Assembly (NCBI GenBank): GCA_029263945.1
Contig: JARIDM010000249.1
Span: forward strand, 1-11,292
DNA length: 11,292 nucleotides
Direction of reading: 5' to 3'
Source: Sporosarcina sp.
Lineage (GTDB): Bacteria; Bacillota; Bacilli; Bacillales_A; Planococcaceae
Shown here: one piece after another, positions 1 to 7,555 of the stretch
Position numbering within the stretch: the stretch's first letter is position 1
Layout: each line of letters opens with the position of its first letter
Notes under the pieces: generated by a model
Seen by the model: only the letters and a program-made list of their open reading frames with translations
Told to the model about the DNA's origin: nothing
The model's database searches: none
Position numbers and translations under genes: made by a program

Positions 1-308
1 ATCACACCTGAACCTGTACCCGTTTCTCTCGTCATTTCAGACGTAGACCAAAAATCACGCACAGTTTGTAAGTTTGTGACACCTACAACTGTATTTGTAA
101 CTTTTCCCACTATATCCGTCACATCGGTATGAATATCAAAATCCAATCGTTCTTGTTGAACTGCAGGTTCGTCTTGCTGAATTGGGTTTCCAGTCGGTAG
201 TAGTAGCCATACTAGAAGCGCCCCAACCGCTACACCCATAAGTCCCGTCAAAAAATGGTTACTTTTTTTAAGCCGCCGTGGTGTGGGGACTATATTCTCT
301 TCATCCAT
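1..308 (-). CDS. htrA: HtrA/DegP-type membrane-anchored serine protease, N-terminal part (cut by window edge)
   Basis: Only the first 102 codons are present; the gene runs off the left edge. The visible protein has a short charged cytoplasmic N-terminus (MDEENIVPTPRRLKK), one membrane segment at about residues 18-38, a Gln/Glu-rich linker, and the start of a trypsin-like protease domain: a VGVTNLQ-type strand, then the GTGSGVI motif that is typical of HtrA just before the catalytic His region. The catalytic triad and PDZ domain lie outside the window. HtrA proteases degrade or refold damaged exported proteins at the outer face of the membrane. In Bacillus this locus is yycK/htrC, the last gene of the wal cluster. 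The start at 308 has GAGAGG 9 nt upstream; an in-frame ATG at 317 (three residues longer) has AAAGGA about 9 nt upstream and is equally possible. A terminator lies between it and walJ, and I see no clear promoter of its own. Confidence 0.9.
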   Translation of the reverse strand, partial: MDEENIVPTPRRLKKSNHFLTGLMGVAVGALLVWLLLPTGNPIQQDEPAVQQERLDFDIHTDVTDIVGKVTNTVVGVTNLQTVRDFWSTSEMTRETGTGSGV

Positions 309-367
309 GCGCGTCATCCTCTCGTATCCTTTTATTCAACTTTACCCTATTTACTGCCTACCGATGC

Positions 368-418
368 AAAAAAACCTCACCGATCAGCAAATGAAGCGTT
401 GCTGGCACCAGTAAGGTT
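368..418 (-). terminator. Intrinsic terminator after walJ
   Basis: On the minus strand an outer 8-bp stem (AACCTTAC with GTGAGGTT, one G-U pair; 418-411 with 380-373) and an inner CAGCAA/TTGCTG stem (404-399 with 390-385) are separated by an asymmetric internal loop and capped by 8 nt. A run of seven T follows (374-368). It begins 13 nt past the walJ stop and should end the walR-to-walJ transcript. The internal loop suggests it may leak into htrA. Confidence 0.75.
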
Positions 419-430
419 CAATGGATTGGC

Positions 431-1219
431 TTAAACCGTTACAAGTTTAGTCGGTTTGTCTGCATCCGTGTCATATAAATGAAGGTACTCACCTGTAATG
501 ATGCCACATGTCTCCAACGTCTGTGTAACGCTCATTCTTGCCAAGTCTTTCATATTATTGTCTTTACTTAAGTGAGAAAGATAAATACTCGTTTCTTTTT
601 CATGCACGACTTCACTCATCGCAACGGCCGCATCTTCGTTAGATACATGACCCACGTCACTCAGTATTCGACGTTTAACAGACCAAGGGTAAGGCCCCAT
701 CTGCAACATCCCTACATCATGATTGCTTTCAAAAACAAAAGCATCCGCACCGCCGATAATGCCTTTCATCCGATCACTCACGTAACCCGTGTCTGTAATA
801 ATTGCTAATTTACGGCCAGCTTCATGAAAAGTATAAAACATGGGATCAGCTGCATCATGCGAAACGCCAAAAGATTCGATGTCTAGGCCGCCAAATGACT
901 TCACCGTTTCCATATCAAATTGAAAACACTGCTCTATTGGAACTTTTCCGATGAGTCCGTCCATCGCTTTCCAAGTTTTTTCATTGGCATAAATGGGCAT
1001 TCCATACTTCCTTGCAACGACTCCCAATCCTTTGATATGGTCGCTATGTTCATGGGTCACAAATATCCCATCCAAGTCAGCCAAAGAACGTCCCACACCT
1101 GCAAATAAACTCTCTAATTTTTTTCCACTAAATCCTGCATCGACAAGAAATTTATGTTCATCATTTTCTATATAAATAGCATTTCCCGTACTTCCACTTG
1201 CAAGTACACTAAAGCGCAT
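431..1219 (-). CDS. walJ: WalJ (YycJ), metallo-beta-lactamase-fold nuclease
   Basis: The 262-residue protein is a full-length member of the YycJ branch of the metallo-beta-lactamase fold. The metal-binding motif HEHSDH is at residues 56-61. Further candidate ligands are H121 (VSHDA), D143 (ITDTG), H191 (GHVSNEDA) and H216 (LSHLSKDNN), the usual set for a two-metal site. No signal peptide or membrane segment is seen, so it is cytoplasmic. Family members have been described as 5'-to-3' DNA exonucleases, with proposed roles in coordinating division with replication and in mismatch repair; the cellular role is less settled than the fold. It is the last gene of the walRK operon, starting 12 nt after yycI. 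Its AAGGAG lies 8 nt before the ATG and overlaps the yycI stop codon, so its translation is probably coupled to yycI. Confidence 0.95.
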   Translation of the reverse strand: MRFSVLASGSTGNAIYIENDEHKFLVDAGFSGKKLESLFAGVGRSLADLDGIFVTHEHSDHIKGLGVVARKYGMPIYANEKTWKAMDGLIGKVPIEQCFQFDMETVKSFGGLDIESFGVSHDAADPMFYTFHEAGRKLAIITDTGYVSDRMKGIIGGADAFVFESNHDVGMLQMGPYPWSVKRRILSDVGHVSNEDAAVAMSEVVHEKETSIYLSHLSKDNNMKDLARMSVTQTLETCGIITGEYLHLYDTDADKPTKLVTV

Positions 1220-1231
1220 AGTAAAAACTCC

Positions 1232-2044
1232 TTATTCTTCTTCGGGTTCAATAAGTTCAGATTGAAAATCCACGATTTTACCCTCAATTGCATTCACAAA
1301 TATATCTTCAAACTCACCATTCTTTAATTCTACACGAACGCGCCATGTAGGCGCAAACACTTGGGTTTTTCTCAATGTGAGTAATGTTGAATAGCCTAAA
1401 GAAATCTTTTCTACTGTAGAATCTTTTTCAAGATAATCGCGTGAATATAGCGTATTAATAACATCTAACGGCGAAAGGATATCTTTCTTCTTGTTAAAGT
1501 TATCGAATTCGCCAAACCGCTGTTGCTCATAGTTTGTAATATTTCCTTTTTCATCCCAGTAAACGGTAAGCATCGCATTATAATTAAAATAAATCGGATA
1601 CTTATCTACCTTTTGAAAAAAGACGGCAAACTGATTCTCTTCAACTACTTCCCACATGAGATACTCCTCGCCATGTGGCACATAGTCTGCTAAAAACGTT
1701 GAAAATCTAAAGTCGCCTTTTGAATCTTTAATATTAAAAGAATCTTTTAAGGTTGATGTTAAAATTGTATCGTCTGTAATGGCATACTCTTGATTTTTTA
1801 ATTTTCCTAACGCCTCTTTTGAATAAGCAGCAACATCAGCGGACACATAAGACATTTCTTCACTATAAGTCGGGAATTCCCCATAAGAGATATTGTCCAA
1901 TTCTAGTGACTCTTCAATCGATGTCTCTCCCATAATTTGTAGATTTTGCGCCTCTGTATACCGATTTAAATAAAGGGAGTAAAGAAAAATATTTAAGATA
2001 GAAAAAGCAACGATAAAAATTGTTTTGGTTTTATTCCAATCCAA
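1232..2044 (-). CDS. yycI: YycI, membrane-anchored WalK regulator (TTG start)
   Basis: The 270-residue protein has the family's typical beginning, MDWNKTKTIFIVAF, one N-terminal membrane segment (about residues 6-25) and an extracytoplasmic domain rich in beta strands with paired YycH/YycI-type repeats. YycI and YycH bind the membrane part of WalK; they restrain the kinase in B. subtilis and are reported to stimulate it in S. aureus, so the sign here cannot be read from sequence. I chose the TTG at 2044 because GGAGG (2057-2053) sits 8 nt before it and because the N-terminus then matches the family. A longer in-frame reading from a TTG at 2059 (275 residues) would place the ribosome binding site inside the coding region and adds a non-family extension. 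The chosen start overlaps the end of yycH by 14 nt. Confidence 0.93.
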   Translation of the reverse strand: MDWNKTKTIFIVAFSILNIFLYSLYLNRYTEAQNLQIMGETSIEESLELDNISYGEFPTYSEEMSYVSADVAAYSKEALGKLKNQEYAITDDTILTSTLKDSFNIKDSKGDFRFSTFLADYVPHGEEYLMWEVVEENQFAVFFQKVDKYPIYFNYNAMLTVYWDEKGNITNYEQQRFGEFDNFNKKKDILSPLDVINTLYSRDYLEKDSTVEKISLGYSTLLTLRKTQVFAPTWRVRVELKNGEFEDIFVNAIEGKIVDFQSELIEPEEE

Positions 2045-3374
2045 TCTTCCCACCTCCAAATTCCTCTGGTGAAAAGCGAATCCATTTATCCTTTTTCAGA
2101 TAGTACCAATAAGGTTCAAGCATGAAGATATTCAATTCTGGATCATGCTTCATGTAATAAGCTGGAATAATTTCTTCCACCGTATTAAAATCTACTTCTT
2201 CATCATTTTTCAGTATGTCCGCAAGTTCTACTCCAGAAAGCAAAGAAACGTGTTCTGTTTCAGAGGGCAAGGATTCATCAAGCGTATAATACGGTCTCTT
2301 ATATTGATAAATCTTTTCATCTCCCCACACTTGCTCAATTTCAGTTAGCGTCGTTCCACCTAAAACAGGTAGCCCCCGCACAAATAACTGGAATTTCACA
2401 TAACGGGTCTTAAAGTTCATATTGCTGAAACGGTACTCATCTGTCCAACCGCCATGCTCATTCACAAAGTCAATCGTATCTTCTAGTAACTCTGATGGAA
2501 TTGCAATTTCTCTACTTTCTGTCGCTGGATGAACGAATTGCAATTGCTTTTTATCCGTATCTACACTCATAAGCGCATGATTATCTTGATAATCTTCACG
2601 ATGATTCCCAACTTGACTTCTTCTTACTACTGCATTTGGGTCGTTAAACAATGCACTTCTAAATCGGGTAGGATTAATTTCGTCTTTTTCATTTTGTATA
2701 TACGTATTTCTAACGAGCTCAATTGGATTCGTTGGGACAGCAATCATTGGAACACCTTCTGCATTTACATCTGTATAATCCTCAAATCCTACTCCTTTAT
2801 TTAACACAGCATGTTGAAAATTTAATATATCGGCTACTCTTGCTTTAGAGTAATAATGCGTGCCATTTTTTTGACTAATGAAATGCATACCAATGCCCGT
2901 ACTTGCCAAATTCCATTCAATAATCATTCGATCAAATGAAATCTCAGGGATATTCGGATTCTCTATATTGAGCACACTATCATAAACAGATAGAGGCACA
3001 TCCCCTTGAAAAAACAGTGTGAAACGGTTTTGTGCTCTCATAACTTCAGCAACTTGCTCTTCGTTTAAGTCTTGTGCCATTAACACTGGATTCGTAATAC
3101 CCCATCTTTTCATCGCTGTAATGACCGCATCAATTTCATTTGAATCAGCAGTACCTTTGAGCCCTCCCTCAAAATTAAAGACAAGCTTGTACGGCTTAAC
3201 AATCGAACCAATGTCCTTCTTTTCCATTTCTTCAGCAATTGAAATATCAACAGTTGCCCGTTTTTCTATAAATTCATAATGAGGTGTATAGGTCCATATT
3301 GAAAAAGCTAAAATTAAACTTAATGTAATTAAGATAATCAAAATAACAGATTTCACTGTTTCAATATGTCTCAT
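2031..3374 (-). CDS. yycH: YycH, membrane-anchored WalK regulator
   Basis: The 447-residue protein starts MRHIETVKSVILI, with a short basic N-terminus, one membrane helix (about residues 8-27) and a large extracytoplasmic region, matching the length and layout of YycH. It works with YycI as a membrane complex that tunes WalK autokinase activity. The ATG at 3374 is preferred: its ATGA overlaps the walK stop codon (3373-3371), AGGTGA lies 6 nt upstream, and the N-terminus aligns in form with B. subtilis YycH. A GTG at 3380 would add two residues but would leave no spacing after the same ribosome binding site. The 4-nt overlap with walK implies translational coupling. The 3' end carries the yycI ribosome binding site. 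Confidence 0.94.
   Translation of the reverse strand: MRHIETVKSVILIILITLSLILAFSIWTYTPHYEFIEKRATVDISIAEEMEKKDIGSIVKPYKLVFNFEGGLKGTADSNEIDAVITAMKRWGITNPVLMAQDLNEEQVAEVMRAQNRFTLFFQGDVPLSVYDSVLNIENPNIPEISFDRMIIEWNLASTGIGMHFISQKNGTHYYSKARVADILNFQHAVLNKGVGFEDYTDVNAEGVPMIAVPTNPIELVRNTYIQNEKDEINPTRFRSALFNDPNAVVRRSQVGNHREDYQDNHALMSVDTDKKQLQFVHPATESREIAIPSELLEDTIDFVNEHGGWTDEYRFSNMNFKTRYVKFQLFVRGLPVLGGTTLTEIEQVWGDEKIYQYKRPYYTLDESLPSETEHVSLLSGVELADILKNDEEVDFNTVEEIIPAYYMKHDPELNIFMLEPYWYYLKKDKWIRFSPEEFGGGKIGLE
2042..2057 (-). promoter_or_regulatory. Ribosome binding site that fixes the yycI TTG start
   Basis: GGAGG at 2057-2053 is followed by 8 nt and then TTG at 2044-2042, all within the last codons of yycH. 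It is the strongest Shine-Dalgarno match in the region and excludes the longer in-frame readings from TTG 2059 or GTG 2053. Confidence 0.75.
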
Positions 3375-5194
3375 TCCCACTCACCTGCTTCTTGAAATTC
3401 AAATGGTAACGTGAAAAATATTGTTGTTCCCTTGCCTTCTTCACTCTCGGCCCATATCTTTCCATCATGGGCTTGAATCATTTCTCTCGCAATCGCTAAT
3501 CCCAATCCCGTTCCGCCCATCGCACGCGACCGCGCGCGATCCGCACGGTAAAAGCGGTCGAAGATTCGATTCACGTTTTCTACAGGTATTCCCATACCCT
3601 CATCAGAAACCATCACTTTAATATATTTATCTAAGACAGAGATACTAAAATAGATGTCTCCACCATTAGGTGAATATTTTAGTGCATTTGAAATGATGTT
3701 ATCAATTACTTGGGTCATCTTATCCGTATCAATCTCAACAAACAAATCGGTTTCAGGTAAAATACGTCTAAAATTAACATCTTGAGACTTCGAGAATTCA
3801 AAGCGATCAATAATTGACTCAAAGAAAATATTAAACTCTACCCATTCTTTATTTAATTCATATTCCCGGCTATCCATTCGAGATAGTTTTAATAAGTCTT
3901 CAACGAGTCGAATCATTCTCTCCGTCTCTGTTTGGGTCACGTGCAAGAAAGAAGGTGCAATTTCTTCATTTTTCCAAGCACCATCGGCTAACGCTTCTAA
4001 ATAACTACGCATTGTCGTTAAGGGTGTACGCAACTCATGCGAAACATTAGAAACAAATTCTCGTCTTTCCATATCAATCTTTTCTTGTTCTGTATTGTCA
4101 TGAAGTACTGCAATTAAACCATTTACAAAGCCAGTCTCTTTTTGCGTCACTGAAAAACTTGCGCGTAAAATATAAGGTTTTTCTGTCGTACTAAAGTCAA
4201 GTGCCAGTGATTCTTTTTGCTGCGCTAAGTCTTCAAATACATAATCTTCTTCTAATGCAAGGACAGAGATAATTGGCCGGTTCAACACAAGCTCTTCTGT
4301 CACCCCAAGCATGAGTAACGCAGCCTCATTTATGAGCACAACTCGGCCTTTGCGGTCAGTAGATATGACGCCATCTGTCATATTGGATAGGACAGACGTT
4401 AACTTCCTTCGTTCGCCTTCTGTTAATTCATGAGATTCCTGTAGCCTATTTGTCAAATGGTTAAACGCTACTGCAAGTTGTCCAATTTCATCATTTCCGT
4501 AGACACGTACCTTTCGGGTAAAGTTTCCTCTAGCCATCTCTTGTGCCTGCCGCCGCATATCGGAAATTGGCCGTGTCATTGTCTGCGATATGAAAATTCC
4601 TAATATCACTGTGATCGAAACGGAAACCGCAGTTCCCCCTGCCAAAATCTGATTTATCTCATCCATTTGCTTAAAGGTTGTTTCAATATTGGCTTCAAGG
4701 TAGATTGTGCCAATTACTTCATCATTATTTTTTATAGGACTTACGCGCACCATAATTCGTTTTTGTGTTTTTTTATCGAGGTATATATTTTCATTTAACG
4801 TTCCTGAAGTAATCGAACGTTTCACCACGTCATCTAAAGACCTTTGTCCAATCATCGATTTATTATCGAGCACAGAAGTTGCCAGAATTCGAGAATGCGA
4901 ATTAATAACCCTTATTTCATTAATATCTTCTGATGTAAAGCCGGAAAGGACGTTCCGTAAACTCTCTTCAAGAGTCGGATCGCCCTCTGGTCGATCTTTC
5001 AACATTTCCTCACGCACACTAAATTCTACAAGGCTCATTCGGTCACTAATAGAAGTTCTAAAATTCGTTTTTAATGTTGTTTCAAGTTCTTTAATAAAAT
5101 AAAGCCCGATAATTTGCATGGCAATTAAGATTAACAGTACATACATCAGGACAAATTTAACATGAATGGATCGAAATATACCGACTTTTTGCAT
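3371..5194 (-). CDS. walK: WalK (YycG), essential cell-wall sensor histidine kinase
   Basis: The 607-residue protein matches the usual WalK length (about 610). Domain order: TM1 (about 13-34), extracytoplasmic Cache/PAS-like sensor (about 35-180), TM2 (about 183-205), HAMP (about 205-257), cytoplasmic PAS (about 262-370), dimerisation/phosphoacceptor domain with H386 in SHELRTPL, and the ATPase domain with N-box N499/N503, G1 box DEGMGIP (531-537), F box FDRFYRAD (545-552) and G2 box GGTGLGLAI (560-568). All catalytic motifs are intact. It autophosphorylates and transfers phosphate to WalR to set cell-wall hydrolase expression. In S. aureus the cytoplasmic PAS binds zinc through H271, D274, H364 and E368; here the matching positions appear to be N271, D274, H365 and E369, so one ligand differs. 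AGGAG stands 8 nt before the ATG, and the gene starts 5 nt after walR. Confidence 0.97.
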   Translation of the reverse strand: MQKVGIFRSIHVKFVLMYVLLILIAMQIIGLYFIKELETTLKTNFRTSISDRMSLVEFSVREEMLKDRPEGDPTLEESLRNVLSGFTSEDINEIRVINSHSRILATSVLDNKSMIGQRSLDDVVKRSITSGTLNENIYLDKKTQKRIMVRVSPIKNNDEVIGTIYLEANIETTFKQMDEINQILAGGTAVSVSITVILGIFISQTMTRPISDMRRQAQEMARGNFTRKVRVYGNDEIGQLAVAFNHLTNRLQESHELTEGERRKLTSVLSNMTDGVISTDRKGRVVLINEAALLMLGVTEELVLNRPIISVLALEEDYVFEDLAQQKESLALDFSTTEKPYILRASFSVTQKETGFVNGLIAVLHDNTEQEKIDMERREFVSNVSHELRTPLTTMRSYLEALADGAWKNEEIAPSFLHVTQTETERMIRLVEDLLKLSRMDSREYELNKEWVEFNIFFESIIDRFEFSKSQDVNFRRILPETDLFVEIDTDKMTQVIDNIISNALKYSPNGGDIYFSISVLDKYIKVMVSDEGMGIPVENVNRIFDRFYRADRARSRAMGGTGLGLAIAREMIQAHDGKIWAESEEGKGTTIFFTLPFEFQEAGEWE

Positions 5195-5199
5195 CGTCC

Positions 5200-5910
5200 T
5201 TACTCCTGTTCTGGATCACGTAAATAGTAACCAACACCGCGTCTTGTAACAATCCAACTTGGGTGACTTGGTGTATCCTCAATTTTCTCACGTAATCGTC
5301 TTATCGTTACATCGACCGTCCTCACATCCCCAAAGTAATCATATCCCCATACCGTTTGCAACAAGTGCTCTCTTGTCATCACTTGTCCGATGTGTTTTGA
5401 AAGGTAGTGTAAAAGTTCGAACTCTCGATGGGTTAGTTCTATTGTTTCTCCACGCTTTTGTACCATATAGGCATCGGGTAATATGATTAATTGGCCTACT
5501 GTAATTTCATTCGTTTCTTCTTTTTCTTCTTCAGCTGCTACTTTCATATGTCGACGTAAATTCGCTTTAACGCGCGCAATGAGTTCCCTTGTTCCAAATG
5601 GTTTTGTCACGTAATCATCTGCCCCAAGTTCAAGACCAAGTACTTTATCAATTTCGGAGTCTTTTGCTGTCAGCATGATAATTGGAAAATCGTACTTCGT
5701 TCGAACTTCTCTACATACTTCCATCCCGTCCCGTTTAGGTAACATGATATCAAGAAGCATTAAATCTGGTTTCACTTCTTCTACTTTCTTCAAAGCCTCT
5801 TCACCGTCATATGCACAATGGACAGTAAAGCCCTCTTTTTTTAAGTTGAATTCTAGTATATCCGCTATTGGTTTTTCATCATCTACTACAAGTATTGTTT
5901 TGTCTTGCAT
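5200..5910 (-). CDS. walR: WalR (YycF), essential OmpR-family response regulator
   Basis: The 236-residue protein has an N-terminal receiver domain (about 1-120) and a C-terminal OmpR-type winged-helix DNA-binding domain (about 130-234, with the VRTVDVTIRRLREKIE recognition-helix region). Receiver residues are intact: D10/D11 acid pocket, D54 phosphoacceptor in LLDIMLP, T81, and K103 in TKPFG. T102 corresponds to the threonine (T101 in B. subtilis and S. aureus) that PASTA-type Ser/Thr kinases phosphorylate, so this second input may exist here too. WalR binds TGTWAH direct repeats and controls autolysin and cell-wall genes. It is the first gene of its operon, preceded by a promoter-like TATAAT. 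Its ribosome binding site (GAAGGGA, 11 nt before ATG) is longer-spaced than those of its neighbours. Confidence 0.97.
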   Translation of the reverse strand: MQDKTILVVDDEKPIADILEFNLKKEGFTVHCAYDGEEALKKVEEVKPDLMLLDIMLPKRDGMEVCREVRTKYDFPIIMLTAKDSEIDKVLGLELGADDYVTKPFGTRELIARVKANLRRHMKVAAEEEKEETNEITVGQLIILPDAYMVQKRGETIELTHREFELLHYLSKHIGQVMTREHLLQTVWGYDYFGDVRTVDVTIRRLREKIEDTPSHPSWIVTRRGVGYYLRDPEQE

Positions 5911-5963
5911 GTTAGGTTAATTCCCTTCTGGCCAATTTGGCATCTGACTGAGTCGATTTTATA

Positions 5964-5992
5964 ATTATATACATTCGTACACATATGGTTCT
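5964..5992 (-). promoter_or_regulatory. Candidate sigma-A promoter of the walR operon
   Basis: A perfect -10 hexamer TATAAT lies at 5969-5964 on the minus strand, downstream of the helicase terminator and about 54 nt before the walR ATG. A TG dinucleotide sits two bases upstream of it (one off the extended -10 spacing). The -35 position at 17-nt spacing (AGAACC, 5992-5987) is a poor match. No TGTWAH-N5-TGTWAH WalR box is visible nearby. Confidence 0.5.
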
Positions 5993-6076
5993 TTTAAGAA
6001 AAAGACTAAACTCTTTATTCTTCTTACTTTATCATTCTTTCCTAAGTTTCGCACTCTCTAAACATGGAATACTTCT

Positions 6077-6102
6077 GAATATTTCCCAGGGAATATTTCC
6101 CC
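6077..6102. repeat. GAATATTTCCC direct repeat with palindromic core upstream of walR
   Basis: GAATATTTCCC occurs at 6077-6087 and again at 6091-6101 on the plus strand, a 14-bp period. The same bases also form an interrupted palindrome, AATATT-T-CCC-A-GGG-AATATT. It sits between the helicase terminator and the walR promoter, about 110-130 bp upstream of the -10 hexamer. The layout is operator-like. It resembles the reported B. subtilis Noc-binding consensus ATTTCCCGGGAAAT, but with one extra central base and a diverged right arm. Confidence 0.5.
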
Positions 6103-6112
6103 ATAATAAGCT

Positions 6113-6163
6113 AAAAAAAGACATCTTACTAATCGAATATTTTCGAATGCATAAGACATCTTT
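6113..6163 (-). terminator. Intrinsic terminator after the replicative helicase gene
   Basis: On the minus strand, AAAGATGTCTTA (6163-6152) pairs with TAAGATGTCTTT through two G-U pairs, around an inner TCGAA/TTCGA stem. A run of seven T (6119-6113) overlaps the 3' arm. It lies about 28 nt after the helicase stop codon and separates the yybS-to-helicase cluster from the wal operon. Confidence 0.82.
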
Positions 6164-6190
6164 CCATGTTCATGAAGTTTTGATCCTTTT

Positions 6191-7540
6191 TTAAAATGCT
6201 GGGCTTGATTGTTGACTCCAGTCAACGTTTACAAACTTATTAAACTCCTTTGCAAAGGCCAACGTCACCGTACCAGTAGGGCCATTACGTTGTTTTGCAA
6301 TAATGATTTCAATCATATTTTGGTTTTCTGTTTCTTTGTCATAATAATCTTCGCGGTAAAGGAACGAAACAATGTCAGCATCTTGCTCAATACTTCCTGA
6401 TTCTCTTAAATCCGACATCATTGGACGTTTATCCTGACGTTGTTCAACGCCACGGGAGAGTTGGGAAAGTGCAATAACTGGAATCTTTAGCTCTCTTGCT
6501 AGTCCTTTAAGTGAACGAGAAATTTCTGAAACTTCTTGTTGTCTGTTTTCACCCGTTTTCCCGCTCCCTTGGATGAGCTGCATATAGTCAATAATCACCA
6601 TATCTAATCCATGCTCTTGCTTTAACCGACGACATTTAGAGCGAATCTCATTGACTCGGATACCCGAAGAATCATCGATGTAGATCCCTGCATTAGACAA
6701 GCTCCCCATTGCCATTGTCAGTTTCCGCCAATCTTCTGCTTGAAGTGCACCTGTACGCATAACCTGGGCATCTATATTCCCTTCAGCACAAAGCATCCGC
6801 ATGACCAACTGATCTGCACCCATCTCTAGACTAAAGATGGCTACATTTTCTCCTGCAGTTGCTGCATTTTGTGCGACGTTTAGTGCAAATGCTGTTTTAC
6901 CAACAGAAGGACGTGCTGCAACAATAATCAGGTCGTTTCCTTGAAAGCCAGCCGTAAGCTTATCTAAGTCTGTAAAACCTGAAGAAATTCCTGTTACATC
7001 ACCTTTCTGCGTATGAAGTAACTCAATATTATCGTAAGTGTCGACCAGTACGTCTTTTATATGTTTGAAGTCTCCGGAGTTTTTTCTGTTAGAGACTTCC
7101 ATCATGTTTTTTTCAGCTTCTGAAAGCAGTGCTTCCACTTCGTCTTCTCTTGTGTAGCCATCTTCAACAATCGTTGTTGCAACACGGATTAGCCTTCTAA
7201 GTAGTGCTTTTTCATCAACAATATTGGCGTAATGCACAATGTTTGCTGCTGTTGGAACCGCATTTGCAATTTCTGATAGATAGGAAATGCCACCGACGTC
7301 TTCCAATTCTTTCTTCGCTGCGAGTTCTTCAGTAACTGTGACTACGTCAATTGCTTGTCCCTTGTCATTTAACTGAAGCATTGTATCGAATATTTTTTGG
7401 TGTGCAATTCGGTAAAAATCCTCAGGAACCAAAACTTCTGCCGCTGTGATTAGTGCGAGTGGCTCAAGAAAAATAGCTCCGATGACCGATTGCTCCGCTT
7501 CATTGTTATGGGGTGGGACACGATCGATCATCTCATTCAT
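6191..7540 (-). CDS. dnaC: Replicative DNA helicase (DnaB family, DnaC in Bacillus)
   Basis: The 449-residue protein is a full-length DnaB-type hexameric helicase, the 5'-to-3' motor at the replication fork that also recruits primase. The N-terminal helical domain (about 1-150, opening DRVPPHNNEAEQSVIG) is followed by a linker and a RecA-like motor domain (about 180-445). The Walker A motif ARPSVGKT is at 209-216 and Walker B MVIIDYMQ at 314-321. The conserved LSQLSRGVEQR and RPMMSDLRESGSIEQDAD segments carry DnaB motif 4 and the arginine-finger region. No intein or insertion is seen. AGGAG lies 8 nt before the ATG, and the gene begins 15 nt after rplI. In most Bacillales purA follows between this gene and walR; here it does not. 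The gene is called dnaC in Bacillus and dnaB in many other annotations. Confidence 0.97.
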   Translation of the reverse strand: MNEMIDRVPPHNNEAEQSVIGAIFLEPLALITAAEVLVPEDFYRIAHQKIFDTMLQLNDKGQAIDVVTVTEELAAKKELEDVGGISYLSEIANAVPTAANIVHYANIVDEKALLRRLIRVATTIVEDGYTREDEVEALLSEAEKNMMEVSNRKNSGDFKHIKDVLVDTYDNIELLHTQKGDVTGISSGFTDLDKLTAGFQGNDLIIVAARPSVGKTAFALNVAQNAATAGENVAIFSLEMGADQLVMRMLCAEGNIDAQVMRTGALQAEDWRKLTMAMGSLSNAGIYIDDSSGIRVNEIRSKCRRLKQEHGLDMVIIDYMQLIQGSGKTGENRQQEVSEISRSLKGLARELKIPVIALSQLSRGVEQRQDKRPMMSDLRESGSIEQDADIVSFLYREDYYDKETENQNMIEIIIAKQRNGPTGTVTLAFAKEFNKFVNVDWSQQSSPAF

Positions 7541-7555
7541 ATCGCTCGCTCCTCA

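Noticed and set aside
3933..3948. parS-like sequence with a TCACGTG core inside walK
   Set aside because: It matches 12 of 16 bases of the B. subtilis parS consensus, but known functional sites have fewer mismatches, and the codons encode a conserved WalK segment (FLHVTQTETERM). Chance is more likely.
4707..5102. Plus-strand ORF of 131 codons antisense to walK
   Set aside because: It is fully contained opposite walK, has a Ser/Thr/Leu-rich composition typical of an antisense shadow, and has no ribosome binding site or family resemblance.
5911..6110. WalR autoregulatory box (TGTWAH-N5-TGTWAH) upstream of walR
   Set aside because: I checked every TGT on both strands here. TGTACG, TGTATA, TGTTTA and TGTTAG occur, but none fit the hexamer and no pair has the right spacing.
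5985..6194. Plus-strand ORF of 69 codons in the gap upstream of walR
   Set aside because: It runs through the helicase terminator, has no ribosome binding site and its composition is that of random AT-rich sequence.
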